DNA from: Bacteroidales bacterium
GTDB taxonomy: Bacteria; Bacteroidota; Bacteroidia; Bacteroidales; Marinilabiliaceae
Direction of reading: 5' to 3'
DNA length: 64,000 bases
NCBI GenBank assembly: GCA_017539645.1
Contig: JAFYCM010000010.1
Span: 1 to 64,000, forward strand
Under the pieces are notes generated by a model that made no database searches, had not been told where the DNA came from, and saw only the letters and a program-made list of their open reading frames with translations. Each line of letters starts with the position of its first letter. Within the stretch, counting starts at the first letter, position 1. Positions 1-8,801 of this stretch are shown here, in pieces. The translations under genes and the position numbers were made by a program.

Positions 1-15
1 GTTTATGTAGCTATT

Positions 16-145
16 TATGCATTTTCATTATGCATTTTCATTATGCATTTTCATTATGCATTTTCATTATGCATTTTCATTATGCATTTTCATTATGCAT
101 TTTCATTATGCATTTTCATTATGCATTTTCATTATGCATTTTCAT
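16..145. repeat. 13-bp tandem repeat, 10 copies
   Basis: The unit TATGCATTTTCAT is repeated ten times without visible interruption, with unit starts every 13 bp from 16 to 133. The last unit runs into diverged sequence. Since 13 is not a multiple of 3, the array is open in more than one frame and gives a spurious repetitive reading frame, which I do not call as a gene. It lies just downstream of the manC stop codon, so a change in copy number would alter the manC 3' region and not its coding sequence. Confidence 0.95.
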
Positions 146-172
146 TATGTCATAAACGCTAAATATCGCTTT

Positions 173-1261
173 TTATTTTTCCGACGAAAACTCTTTTATG
201 CGTTGTTCTTGATCTTTCTTGCAGATTAGCAAAGTTCCGTTGTCCTCAGCCACGATATAATCCTCGAGGCCTTGCAGAACCATACGTACATTGCCCGAAG
301 CGCACACCATGCAGCCGTTGCTCTCTATCATCTTCACCTTGCCACGACCAATGATTGCGTTCGATGCGTCGTCTTTTTCTATCTGATTGTAGAGCGAGCC
401 CCACGTACCGAGGTCCGACCAACCAAAGTCTGCTGGCAACACGTACACGCTCGACGGACGACCGAGGATGGTTGCCTCTTTGCCGCCAAGTCGTTCCATA
501 ACGGCATAGTCGATAGATATGTTTTTGCATTGCGGGAAGCATTCGCCAACCACGCTTTGCTCATTTTCGGTGTAGAAAGCAGACTCCATCTTGTCCATCA
601 CAGCGGCAATCTCGGGTTCGAAGGTGCGTATAGCCTCTTTGGCAACCGCAGCGTCCCACATAAATATGCCAGCATTCCAATAATATCCGCCATCGGCGAG
701 GTATTGCTTAGCTACCTCGAGTACTGGTTTCTCTTTGAATGCGCTCACTTTGCTGAACGAGCCATCGACGTTTTCGCCTTGTTGTATGTATCCGTAGCCC
801 GTGTTAGGGTTGGTCGGACGCATACCCAAAGTAAGTACGCGCGATGTACCTCTAACAAAGTTCAAACCCTGCTCAATGATGGTGCGAAACATCTCGCCAT
901 CGACAACAAAATGGTCCGACGGCGACACCACGATGGTAGCATCGGGATAGCGATTGCAGATTTTCCAAGCTACGTATGCAATACACGGAGCAGTATTGCG
1001 CATGCATGGCTCAAGGAGGATGTTATCCTCGGGAATGTCGGGCAACTGCTCGTGTACTTTGGTTTTATATTGCTCCGACGTAACAACCCAAATATGGTCT
1101 GGCGAAAAGGCAGCGCCAAATCGGCTAACCGTCAATTGCAAGAGCGTTTGCCCTACACCAAGTACGTCTATAAACTGCTTAGGATTATCGGGTCGACTCA
1201 TAGGCCAGAAGCGGCTTCCGACGCCGCCTGCCATAATTACGAGGTGATTGTTTTCGTTCAT
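173..1261 (-). CDS. manC: mannose-1-phosphate guanylyltransferase
   Basis: The enzyme makes GDP-mannose from mannose 1-phosphate and GTP in the cytoplasm, supplying mannose, and after further steps fucose, for surface glycans. The 362-residue protein begins with the nucleotidyltransferase signature GGVGSRFWPMSRPDNPKQF (residues 12-30), followed by the EPxxRNTAP block (84-92) and the sugar-binding FKEKP motif (175-179). It ends soon after the catalytic domain and lacks the C-terminal mannose-6-phosphate isomerase domain of bifunctional ManC/AlgA, as is common in Bacteroidota. It stands alone: the next gene upstream ends 204 bp away and I found no clear -7 promoter element there. Confidence 0.93.
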   Translation of the reverse strand: MNENNHLVIMAGGVGSRFWPMSRPDNPKQFIDVLGVGQTLLQLTVSRFGAAFSPDHIWVVTSEQYKTKVHEQLPDIPEDNILLEPCMRNTAPCIAYVAWKICNRYPDATIVVSPSDHFVVDGEMFRTIIEQGLNFVRGTSRVLTLGMRPTNPNTGYGYIQQGENVDGSFSKVSAFKEKPVLEVAKQYLADGGYYWNAGIFMWDAAVAKEAIRTFEPEIAAVMDKMESAFYTENEQSVVGECFPQCKNISIDYAVMERLGGKEATILGRPSSVYVLPADFGWSDLGTWGSLYNQIEKDDASNAIIGRGKVKMIESNGCMVCASGNVRMVLQGLEDYIVAEDNGTLLICKKDQEQRIKEFSSEK

Positions 1262-1465
1262 CTCCCTATTTTTCTGACTTTATTACACAAAAGTCTGCGA
1301 AAATACTTCACTTTGGTCAATAAGAGTAGTTTTATGAGGTAATTTTTTGTCAAATGGAGCGTCCGTTCGAGGGAATTTTCTATCCATGGAGGCGGTGGCG
1401 GCAGATTGGTTGTTATTCTGTGTGAACCACTAATCCGCCAGAACGTATAGCATTTTGTTCTCTTG

Positions 1466-4066
1466 CTAAAAATGAAAGAATACCGAGCCTATTATTGTTC
1501 GCGCTCTCAGTTGATACTCTTTGCTCATGCGCGACAAGCTTTCGTTGATGGTGTAGCCGTATGTGCGCTGGTCGAAGAGGTTGAGTGCCCAAAGTGTTAG
1601 CTCGATGCCATTCTTTAGGCTATAGCTCGTAGAAGCATCGGCCAAGTAGAGGTTTTTATGCTGATTTTCTGCCACTTGATTGCGGAAATGGTCACCAATG
1701 AGTCTTATCTGCCACTGCTCGGTCGGGTTGAAGTTGAGCGTCAGTTTTTGAGCGAGGTCTGTAGTGGTCGATTTCATATCGAAATCTTTCATACGCATCA
1801 CACTCTTGCTGCACGCAATCTTGTATTCGAAGTTGAACCATTGAATTGGCCTACCGTTCAGTTTGGCTTCATACGTATGGCTTGCCGATGAATAGTCGGA
1901 TGTTATGTCGCCTTGGCGCATTGTTTGGTCGCTCTGCATATAATCGTAGCTAATACTTATGAGTCCACGCATAAAACTGAGCCCCTCGCTAATCCGACCG
2001 CCTGCCATTATGAATTCCGATTTGCTTTTGTCGGCATAATATGAATTGACAATAAATTCATCAAGGAAGTCTCGCGCTGTTGTCAGGTGACTGTCGGTCC
2101 ATACTTTACTGACGTAGCCATTCATGAAAAACATCGAGAGCGGTCTCTTATATTGCATACTTAGTGTGATGTTTTTTCTGTTGTCGGACGTGTAATCGAC
2201 AAAGCCTCTATACAGATTTCGATAGTCGTGCATAATTAAGCCGCTGAAGAAGTTCTGCTCGTTCACCTCGCTCTGCCTAACGCCGCCCGACAGACTACCA
2301 CGCAGGCGCGGGCTGAAATCGTACGTAATATTAAGATTGGGCGAGGCTTGCGCTTTGTAGGCAGTCTGCTTTTCGCTTACAATCTTGTCGTTGAATACGT
2401 ATGGAGTATAGCTAAACGGCATTTTGAAGGTGATGTGCCAGCCGCCTTTTTTGAACTCGGCATTGGGCGATGCATACGCGCGTATGAACGTCATACTTAC
2501 ATCATTATGCACATTCATAGTATCGGAAATGCCTTCAAGCGAGCTCTCCATGGCGCGGCTAAGCACCTGAATGCCCACCTCCATAGATATGGTGAACGGA
2601 TTGAGGTAGAAGCCAAGCGACGTATGTGTATGGTTGAAATAGGCCGACGACTCTACACTCTGATGCACATTGCCAACGGTGAGCGAATGCGGATTGCGCA
2701 TGTAGGCATTATACGTATCGAAAGTGTAGACTTTCTGACCTCTGCGCAGTATCACCTCGAAGTTGTCGGTAAACTTATACTTAGGCATCGCCGCATCTTG
2801 CTGCACTGAGCGCGCATTCTGCATAATATCCATCGTGACATCGTTCCACTGCAAGTCGACCGATAATTTGTTGGATATGTATGCTTTGGCGCCATTCGAC
2901 GATATTGTAAGGTTGACGTTAGCCGCATGTTGTTTTTGCTTGGCATGCTCGCTGTCGTCGTTGACGATAGTGGTGTCGTTGAGAAAATATTGCGTGCTGC
3001 TGATAGCCGACGACACAAGGCGGTCGTTGGTGTAGCTCACTTGCGAGGTGAGGTCGGTAGTGGCGTTCAGCGCCCATAGGTTGTTGGTAGATACGGCGTG
3101 CGTACGGTTCTGGCGCACACGCGAGTCGGAGATGTTCCAAAGACGGTCGGGTGTAGCATTTATATAACTCTTCATAGAATATGTTTTGCCAAGCGAGCCT
3201 CCGTCGAAATCGTCAAATTTTGGCACCAATTCGCGAGTTACGTCTATGCCAATATTGTTGCTTTTGAGCGTGTTGAGCGACTGCGTGGTCTTGGCAAAAC
3301 GCATCAACGCCAATTCGCCATTCCACACAAAGTCGCGGTCCTCGGCACCGCCGCCAAGCTTTACCGTACCCACCCAACGGCTCTTGGCAGCCTCTTTCAG
3401 TTTTATATTTATAGCAGGATTTTCCGAAAACACCATATCCTCCAAAGCCTTGATTGGCTGATGGTTGGTCATCACCTCCACCGTGCCCACATCCTCTTGG
3501 TGAATATTGTTGCTCGCCAACGAATATCGGCTGCCGAGCATATCATGGCCCTCGATGTAGAATTTGTTGATTTCCTTGCCGTTGTATTTTATAGTGCCGT
3601 TTTCTTGCACCTCAATGCCAGGCATCTTCTTCAGCACATCGGAGAGACTCTTGTCGCCAGCATCGGCAAAACTTGCCACGCTATAGGCTATTGTGTCGCC
3701 ACGCTCTCGAATGCTTGGCGCTTTGATCTTTACGCCTTTCAGTTCCGTAGCCTTTTCGTGCATAACAATGTCGTACACCGTTCGGTCAGGTGTCAGAGGC
3801 AATGTGGCTGTGGCAAAACCCATCATGGAGAAGTGAACAACGCACTTCACTTGCGGCATGGCTTTGAGCGATAGCGAGAATGTACCATCGGGTTTGGTGG
3901 TGATAAACTTCAATATCTTGTTTGCCCCTTCGGGACGAATAGAGACCACAACATTTGACAAGCCTTTGCCCGTAGATGCATCGGTCACTTTGCCCGTGAG
4001 GGTGATGCTCTGCGCCTCAATAGAGATTGCGCTCAATATAGTTAACAGGAGGGAGAGGAGTTTCAT
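1466..4066 (-). CDS. TonB-receptor-like outer membrane beta-barrel protein (OMP1)
   Basis: This 866-residue protein has a signal peptide (residues 1-18, ending IEAQ), a carboxypeptidase regulatory-like beta-sandwich domain (about 22-110), a plug-like region (about 115-230, with DVLKKMPGIEV and FYIEGHDMLGSRY), and a long beta-strand-rich barrel ending in an aromatic residue (VFFHF). This is the architecture of TonB-dependent-transporter relatives in Bacteroidota. I see no N-terminal TonB box and no SusD partner, so it is not a typical Sus pair. It is the last gene of the leftward GLPGLI cluster, 200 bp below GLPGLI-1. The substrate is unknown; export, assembly and import are all possible. Confidence 0.85.
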   Translation of the reverse strand: MKLLSLLLTILSAISIEAQSITLTGKVTDASTGKGLSNVVVSIRPEGANKILKFITTKPDGTFSLSLKAMPQVKCVVHFSMMGFATATLPLTPDRTVYDIVMHEKATELKGVKIKAPSIRERGDTIAYSVASFADAGDKSLSDVLKKMPGIEVQENGTIKYNGKEINKFYIEGHDMLGSRYSLASNNIHQEDVGTVEVMTNHQPIKALEDMVFSENPAINIKLKEAAKSRWVGTVKLGGGAEDRDFVWNGELALMRFAKTTQSLNTLKSNNIGIDVTRELVPKFDDFDGGSLGKTYSMKSYINATPDRLWNISDSRVRQNRTHAVSTNNLWALNATTDLTSQVSYTNDRLVSSAISSTQYFLNDTTIVNDDSEHAKQKQHAANVNLTISSNGAKAYISNKLSVDLQWNDVTMDIMQNARSVQQDAAMPKYKFTDNFEVILRRGQKVYTFDTYNAYMRNPHSLTVGNVHQSVESSAYFNHTHTSLGFYLNPFTISMEVGIQVLSRAMESSLEGISDTMNVHNDVSMTFIRAYASPNAEFKKGGWHITFKMPFSYTPYVFNDKIVSEKQTAYKAQASPNLNITYDFSPRLRGSLSGGVRQSEVNEQNFFSGLIMHDYRNLYRGFVDYTSDNRKNITLSMQYKRPLSMFFMNGYVSKVWTDSHLTTARDFLDEFIVNSYYADKSKSEFIMAGGRISEGLSFMRGLISISYDYMQSDQTMRQGDITSDYSSASHTYEAKLNGRPIQWFNFEYKIACSKSVMRMKDFDMKSTTTDLAQKLTLNFNPTEQWQIRLIGDHFRNQVAENQHKNLYLADASTSYSLKNGIELTLWALNLFDQRTYGYTINESLSRMSKEYQLRARTIIGSVFFHF

Positions 4067-4102
4067 TAGTTACGAGTTTGGAGTTACGAATTACGAATTA
4101 CA

Positions 4103-4218
4103 CATCACCGAATTGAACGAATTAATACGAACTGAAATTCGTTTCATTCTTATCGAAGTTGCCTTCCTTACGAATTAACACGAAACACATTTAGTTCAAT
4201 TCGTATTCATTCGGTGAT
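4103..4218. repeat. Dispersed inverted-repeat element, copy 1
   Basis: The element begins CATCACCGAATT and ends in the inverse, ATTCGGTGAT, with AT-rich near-palindromic sequence between. The reverse complement of 55126-55227 matches its left half closely, including AATTCGTTTCATTC. The two copies are therefore inverted relative to each other and about 51 kb apart. It has no coding capacity and sits between GLPGLI-1 and OMP1, where it could form a long RNA hairpin. It resembles a small non-autonomous MITE-like element. Confidence 0.8.
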
Positions 4219-4220
4219 AA

Positions 4221-4266
4221 CTTTTCATTTCTCAATTCTCAATTTTCAATTCTCAATTTCCATTTC
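4221..4266. repeat. Heptad array of AATTNNN type
   Basis: A run of 7-bp units, mostly CTCAATT and TTCAATT, fills the space up to the GLPGLI-1 stop codon. A second array of the same 7-bp period, with ACGAATT units, lies at 4068-4102 on the other side of the inverted-repeat element. The same AATT-plus-three-bases heptads recur at several intergenic sites in the window. Confidence 0.8.
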
Positions 4267-5115
4267 TCACTCTCTTTCTATCAAGTCTCGTTTTACTTCA
4301 TATTTTTCTTGGCTAAAGCCGAAAGAGATACCTGTAGACATTGTTCTGTATTTTTCCGGATCTCTGAAATATTCGTATGCAGATTTCAGAAAATCTGTTC
4401 TTTTTACCTTTTGGAACTTGCTAACATCTTTCCCATCAATACCGAAATACAATGGTTCTGCAGAATCCACTTGCTGCAAGCCATTGATGCAGAAATACTG
4501 CTGTTCGCCTTTGTCGTACACTTCCATAATTAAGCCTGGCAATCCACAGAATTTCCATGGACCATCGCTAATAGGGACATCCAAAGCAAACCATGCAGTC
4601 CACTCTCTGCCACGAAACTTGCATGTTGCTTTTTGGCATTCGTGACCAAGGATTGTCTTCACGCTATCTTCCTGCAAATCCCACTCCTGTGGGTTTACAT
4701 CGTCTTCATATTGAAAATTGTCCGTAAAGATGTTATCCAGCACAGTCACTTTGCCATCAGGATGATTTTTGAAGACGTAAGTAGTCATTCCTTTATGAGG
4801 AAGCCTTTTGACCAGTTCCTTTTTGTTCCATCCTTTACTTTTGACTTCTCTAAAAATTTGGTTGTATGTTTCACGCAGGTTTCCATACGCATCGATAGAA
4901 TCATGTTGATACGTACGATAGCTAAAGCATTTAGAGCTCTTAGAGCCTATTTGCAAATGCAAAATATCCACAGAAGAATACTTGCTCGTAGTTGTGTCCA
5001 ACATGTATTTGTATTCATAACTGCATTTGAACTTTATTTTGTCGATAACTGTCAAATCTTGCGCAAAGCTACTGAGCGACAAGAGGAAGAGGAGTAATAA
5101 CTGTAGATTTTTCAT
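4267..5115 (-). CDS. GLPGLI family protein (GLPGLI-1)
   Basis: This is a 282-residue exported protein with a signal peptide (1-19, ending SSFAQ). The TIGR01200 hallmark GLPGLI is at 191-196. Before it lie C160, C165 and the block GREWTAW (169-175), which are shared with the other family members here. I see no catalytic motif of a known enzyme class, and the family has no established function. It is the most downstream of three tandem paralogues and precedes OMP1. Its 5' flank (about 5116-5175) closely matches the flank of GLPGLI-2, which points to recent duplication of gene plus leader. Confidence 0.9.
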   Translation of the reverse strand: MKNLQLLLLFLLSLSSFAQDLTVIDKIKFKCSYEYKYMLDTTTSKYSSVDILHLQIGSKSSKCFSYRTYQHDSIDAYGNLRETYNQIFREVKSKGWNKKELVKRLPHKGMTTYVFKNHPDGKVTVLDNIFTDNFQYEDDVNPQEWDLQEDSVKTILGHECQKATCKFRGREWTAWFALDVPISDGPWKFCGLPGLIMEVYDKGEQQYFCINGLQQVDSAEPLYFGIDGKDVSKFQKVKRTDFLKSAYEYFRDPEKYRTMSTGISFGFSQEKYEVKRDLIERE

Positions 5116-5579
5116 GATGAATGATGATAAGTGTTATACGATTGCAAGTTAGCACACAGATTCCACAGATTGAACAGATTTCCACAGACTTATCTATCTG
5201 TTATAATCCTTTTTATCTGCGAAATCTGTGTTCCTAAAAATTAATCTCTACTCGTATGGCTTTTCGATTCCGCCCTTTTACAGTTTAGTCTGTCAGTGAG
5301 CATTTCACTGAATGACGCGCATCATTTGCTTACAAATATCTACGCCAAAATGTAACATGCCAAACCAAAACATGGTGCATTTTTCGGGAAAATTTTAGTG
5401 TCTAAATACCTAAATATTAACATGATACATTGTCATAGTGAAAATTTTCTGCGCAAAACCTTGTACATTTCTCTTTAGCTATTGCAATTCCCCGAAAATT
5501 TCTGTATGACGTTACATTTTTGTTTTCTATTCGTAACATTTGTTGTGTCTGTGTAACGCAATATGCAAAAAGCTAATAA
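5116..5579. other. Gene-free spacer between GLPGLI-1 and GLPGLI-2
   Basis: The first 60 bp match the leader of GLPGLI-2. At 5148-5238 there is a run of degenerate ACAGATT units, followed by ATCTGCGAAATCTGTG in the opposite sense. A similar phrase occurs near 42440. The rest (5239-5579) is AT-rich and holds repeated TGTAAC/GTTACA words and an inverted pair around TTTTTCGGGAAAA and TTCCCCGAAAATT. I find no convincing reading frame and no TAnnTTTG element on the minus strand. Confidence 0.7.
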
Positions 5580-6425
5580 TTATTCTCTTTCTAATAAATC
5601 GCGCTTTATCTCATTATTGTTAGAGCCCATAGACATACCAAACGACATCTCATTGAAGCTGTCGGGGTCTTTCAGAAACTTATATTGAAGCGTCAGCAAG
5701 TCGGTCCGCTTAACCTTTTGGAAAGTACTTATATCCTTACCATCCGTTCCGAAAAACAATGGTTCAGCCGCCACTTGCTGCAAGCCGTTGATGCAAAACC
5801 AATGTTGATAGCCACGGTCGTACGCTTCCATAATCAACCCTGGTAGTCCGCTGAGTTTCCAAGGCCCATCGCTAATAGGTATGTCTAGCGCAAACCATGC
5901 GGTCCACTCTCTACCACGGAACTTGCACGTAGCCATCTGACATTCGTAACCCATAATCGTCTTGGTGCTGTCGCTCAACAAATCCCACTCTTGCAGGTTC
6001 GTGTCTTCTTCATACTGAAAGAACTCCAATAAGATGCTTTCGGTAACAGTAGTTTTGCTGTCAGGATAGTTTTTATAAACCTTGGTACACATCTTTTTAT
6101 GTGGCAGAACGGCGGTCAATTGTTCGGTGTTCCATCCTTTGCTGTCGGCCTCTTTGAATATCCTCTTGTAGGTCTCATGCAGATTGCCATACGCCTTGAT
6201 AGAGTCGGTTTGATACGTGCGGTAGCTGAAGCATTTGGAGCATTTGGAGCCTATTTGTAGGTGCAGGAGGTCCGGAGAAGAGTACGTTTTGTTTATATCG
6301 GTTGTGTCGCGCAGATATTTGTATTCGTAGCTGCATTTGAGTTTTATGGTGTCGATGACAACCAAATCTTGCGCGAAGCAACTTAGCGACAAGAGGGATA
6401 GGAGTAATAACTGTAGATTTTTCAT
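5580..6425 (-). CDS. GLPGLI family protein (GLPGLI-2)
   Basis: This is a 281-residue exported protein (signal peptide 1-19, ending SCFAQ). It is clearly paralogous to GLPGLI-1 and GLPGLI-3 along its whole length, with CSYEYKY near 31-37, LQIG near 56-59, the GREWTAW block at 171-177 and GLPGLI at 193-198. It differs mainly in the middle region (about 80-135) and at the C terminus. The Cys pair before GREWTAW is kept (ECQMATC). It is read leftward between GLPGLI-3 and GLPGLI-1. Its function is unknown. The signal peptide implies action in the periplasm or at the outer membrane. Confidence 0.9.
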   Translation of the reverse strand: MKNLQLLLLSLLSLSCFAQDLVVIDTIKLKCSYEYKYLRDTTDINKTYSSPDLLHLQIGSKCSKCFSYRTYQTDSIKAYGNLHETYKRIFKEADSKGWNTEQLTAVLPHKKMCTKVYKNYPDSKTTVTESILLEFFQYEEDTNLQEWDLLSDSTKTIMGYECQMATCKFRGREWTAWFALDIPISDGPWKLSGLPGLIMEAYDRGYQHWFCINGLQQVAAEPLFFGTDGKDISTFQKVKRTDLLTLQYKFLKDPDSFNEMSFGMSMGSNNNEIKRDLLERE

Positions 6426-6535
6426 GACGGTTAATGATAAGTGTTATAATGGTTACAAGTTAGCACACAGATTCCACAGATTGAACTTATTTCAATTTTC
6501 AACCTTCAATTTTCAATTCCACATTCTCTCTCAAT
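6426..6535. repeat. Duplicated leader plus heptad array
   Basis: The stretch next to GLPGLI-2 (6426-6488) contains GATAAGTGTTATA and TTAGCACACAGATTCCACAG, as does the GLPGLI-1 leader at 5116-5175. From 6490 to 6534 the sequence turns into TTCAATT-type heptads that run to the GLPGLI-3 stop codon. Confidence 0.75.
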
Positions 6536-7363
6536 TCAGTCGAATCTTGGAGGATTCTTGCGTGGCGATAGTTGCAGACCAATTGATTCAGCAAGCGGAT
6601 TACCATCGTTTCTAATAGTTGCATAACGAGCCTTCAAAAATGCGCGATGTGTGGTATGTTCGATACGTTTAGGATCGATACCAATTATTCCATAACTAAT
6701 CGGTTCAGCATTTACTTTTTGCATACCATTGATGCAGAAATATTGCTGATTACCGCGGTCGTACACTTCCATAATTAAGCCAGGGAGTCCGCTGAATTTC
6801 CATGGGCCATCACTAATAGGTATATCCAATGCAAACCATGCGGTCCACTCTCTACCACGGAACTTGCACGTTGCCTTTTGGCATTCGTGCCCAAGAATTG
6901 TCTTCGTGCTATCCTCCTGCAAATCCCACTCTTGAAGATTCATATCTTCCTCATATTGATAATAATCTGTTACTAAACGATCAGCAACGGTCATTCTGTC
7001 TTGCGGATAATTTTTGTATAGATAAGCAGTCATTCGGGGGAACGGATCACTTGCTGGTGCAGGATAGGAGTCCTTATCTTTCCAATTAGCACTGAATGCA
7101 CGTACCATAGCATGCAACTCTTTCCAACCTTCATCAGATGATGTGAGCGAATCGAATCTATGCGTATAAAAACTATAGCACTTAGAGATTTTCGCACCTA
7201 TTTGCAAGTAAACCAAATCCTCGCGTGTTGAGCCTTTCAAAGTATCCTTTACTTCTTTGTATACATAGCTACATTTTATGTGTGCTGTGTCGATAACCAC
7301 AAGGTCTTGCGCAAAGCAACTGAGCGACAAGAGGGTCAGGAGCAATAACTGTAGTTTTTTCAT
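6536..7363 (-). CDS. GLPGLI family protein (GLPGLI-3)
   Basis: This is a 275-residue exported protein with signal peptide 1-19. The central block (C161, C166, GREWTAW at 170-176, GLPGLI at 192-197) is nearly identical to GLPGLI-1 and GLPGLI-2. The region from about 66 to 125 and the C terminus after 215 are diverged, so the paralogues share a conserved core with variable flanks. It starts 5 bp after the stop codon of the CarboxypepD_reg gene, so the two are probably cotranscribed and perhaps translationally coupled. Function unknown. Confidence 0.9.
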   Translation of the reverse strand: MKKLQLLLLTLLSLSCFAQDLVVIDTAHIKCSYVYKEVKDTLKGSTREDLVYLQIGAKISKCYSFYTHRFDSLTSSDEGWKELHAMVRAFSANWKDKDSYPAPASDPFPRMTAYLYKNYPQDRMTVADRLVTDYYQYEEDMNLQEWDLQEDSTKTILGHECQKATCKFRGREWTAWFALDIPISDGPWKFSGLPGLIMEVYDRGNQQYFCINGMQKVNAEPISYGIIGIDPKRIEHTTHRAFLKARYATIRNDGNPLAESIGLQLSPRKNPPRFD

Positions 7364-7368
7364 GACGA

Positions 7369-8580
7369 TTAATTCCTTTCTTTTTCTAATTCGCTAAAAT
7401 CTATATCGGGATATTTTTCTTTCAATGTCTGTATGGCATTGCTTATTTTGCGCGATAGGTATTTCTGTTTATAATCGCGTTTGATGCTATTGCGTTTCCA
7501 CTCTTTCAGGTCATATCCATAGAGCGCAATTTGCTTGTATTTGTCGATGTTATCCACTTCGCCAAAATGATTTACAACGCTATTATCTGCCGAATATTCA
7601 AACTCACTCCCGCCTTTGCTAACATACTTATAATCAAACTTGTTTTCGGCATGAGTAAGCTGATAATATCCGCCTATTTTCTCGAAATCGAACATTGTTT
7701 TACACGACTTTATGTAGTGTTTCCCATTGCTATAAACTCTTACAATGACCGATAATTCAACAACTTTTTCGTCGTAGGCAACAACGTTGGGCATTGCCGT
7801 GGTATACTCGATATGCTTTATCGCCATATCTGAGGCGTTAATTATCATCGAACCTTTGAGATAATGCCTCTTCGTAACTTTCTTAGGACTGAAATTTATC
7901 ACATACTCACCTTGCCGTTGCTCCGTAGCATAGGCATATTTATAGTCTCCAATATTCTTGATAAAATCGAGACCAACGAGATGCATCTGTTCAATCAGAT
8001 TAGCTGGATAGGCATCGGTATGATGTGGCACACGGAAAGCAAAATCGGAACTTCTATTTATGTATGTATCAGCCTGTAGCAGACGATATTCGCATGATTT
8101 TTCTTTTGTATAGCTCAGCGATGAACATATAACTGAACCGCGCAAACATGAATAAATACTATCGCTCGCGGTTATTAGGTTTTCTACCGACATATTGTAA
8201 CGGCTGAGCGAAATAGGATAATTGACAGAAATGAACTCTTTTGCTTTCTTGACAAGTTGCAGCGCCGATAACGATTTTACCATCACCTCATCAATTGCGT
8301 AACTCATCGGCTTCAGTTTTATCACGCTGCCTTTGCGGAGCGTAGCCGTTGGAATGTACGTATGCTCAAATCCCAAATGCTTGATGACGAGCGTGTCGTT
8401 GCTGGTTATATCGATGTTGAGATAGCCATTCTCGTCGGAGATTGTGCCAGCCTTAGTTTGTGTGAGAAACGCCGAAGCAAAGGCTACCGGACTACCATCG
8501 GCATCGGACAGAAGCGTTAGTTGAGCTCTCGCTTGTGCGGCAATGCACATAAGTATTATTAGAAAGCAGATTTTCATCAC
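7369..8580 (-). CDS. Exported protein with carboxypeptidase regulatory-like domain
   Basis: The 403-residue protein has a signal peptide (1-19, ending ARAQ). A beta-sandwich domain of the CarboxypepD_reg-like type follows (about 20-95), with the usual DENGYLNI turn. The long C-terminal region (about 105-400) is charged and rich in beta-strand pattern, and I do not recognise it. There is no metallopeptidase motif, so a protease role is not supported. It lies between OMP2 upstream and GLPGLI-3, 5 bp downstream, and is a natural member of the same envelope system. The start could be the first or the second Met. Confidence 0.75.
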   Translation of the reverse strand: MMKICFLIILMCIAAQARAQLTLLSDADGSPVAFASAFLTQTKAGTISDENGYLNIDITSNDTLVIKHLGFEHTYIPTATLRKGSVIKLKPMSYAIDEVMVKSLSALQLVKKAKEFISVNYPISLSRYNMSVENLITASDSIYSCLRGSVICSSLSYTKEKSCEYRLLQADTYINRSSDFAFRVPHHTDAYPANLIEQMHLVGLDFIKNIGDYKYAYATEQRQGEYVINFSPKKVTKRHYLKGSMIINASDMAIKHIEYTTAMPNVVAYDEKVVELSVIVRVYSNGKHYIKSCKTMFDFEKIGGYYQLTHAENKFDYKYVSKGGSEFEYSADNSVVNHFGEVDNIDKYKQIALYGYDLKEWKRNSIKRDYKQKYLSRKISNAIQTLKEKYPDIDFSELEKERN

Positions 8581-8619
8581 AGAAGAGTTAAATGTTAGAA
8601 CTGCAAGTTTTTACCGCTA

Positions 8620-8801
8620 CATATTTACATCTATTAACATTGCCCATATACATTTTTCAACAAACACACTTATTAGCTCAAATAATGATGGGGATGGAGG
8701 CCGTTCGTGGGGTTTCGCAGATTACGATTGTTAGCACTCAAAAATCTAAAACTTCCATTTAACCGACAGCATAAATTCTCGACCGCGCAAGGGCAAAGAG
8801 T
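8620..8801. repeat. 182-bp direct repeat, copy A (OMP2 3' end and spacer)
   Basis: This segment covers the last 56 bp of OMP2 and 126 bp of downstream spacer. The same 182 bp with few mismatches recurs at 11974-12155 in the same orientation. The end points coincide exactly in length, so the second copy reflects one duplication or recombination event and not chance similarity. Confidence 0.9.

Noticed and set aside
17..229. Repetitive 70-codon open frame encoding a 13-residue repeat
   Set aside because: It is a by-product of the 13-bp tandem array, open in several frames, and overlaps the manC 3' end with no start signal.
272..1342. Long open frame on the plus strand opposite manC
   Set aside because: It is the antisense shadow of manC; the manC motifs are unambiguous and the shadow has no recognisable domain.
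3098..3874. 258-codon open frame opposite OMP1
   Set aside because: An antisense shadow of a gene with clear signal peptide, plug and barrel. Its His/Arg-rich composition is typical of antisense frames.
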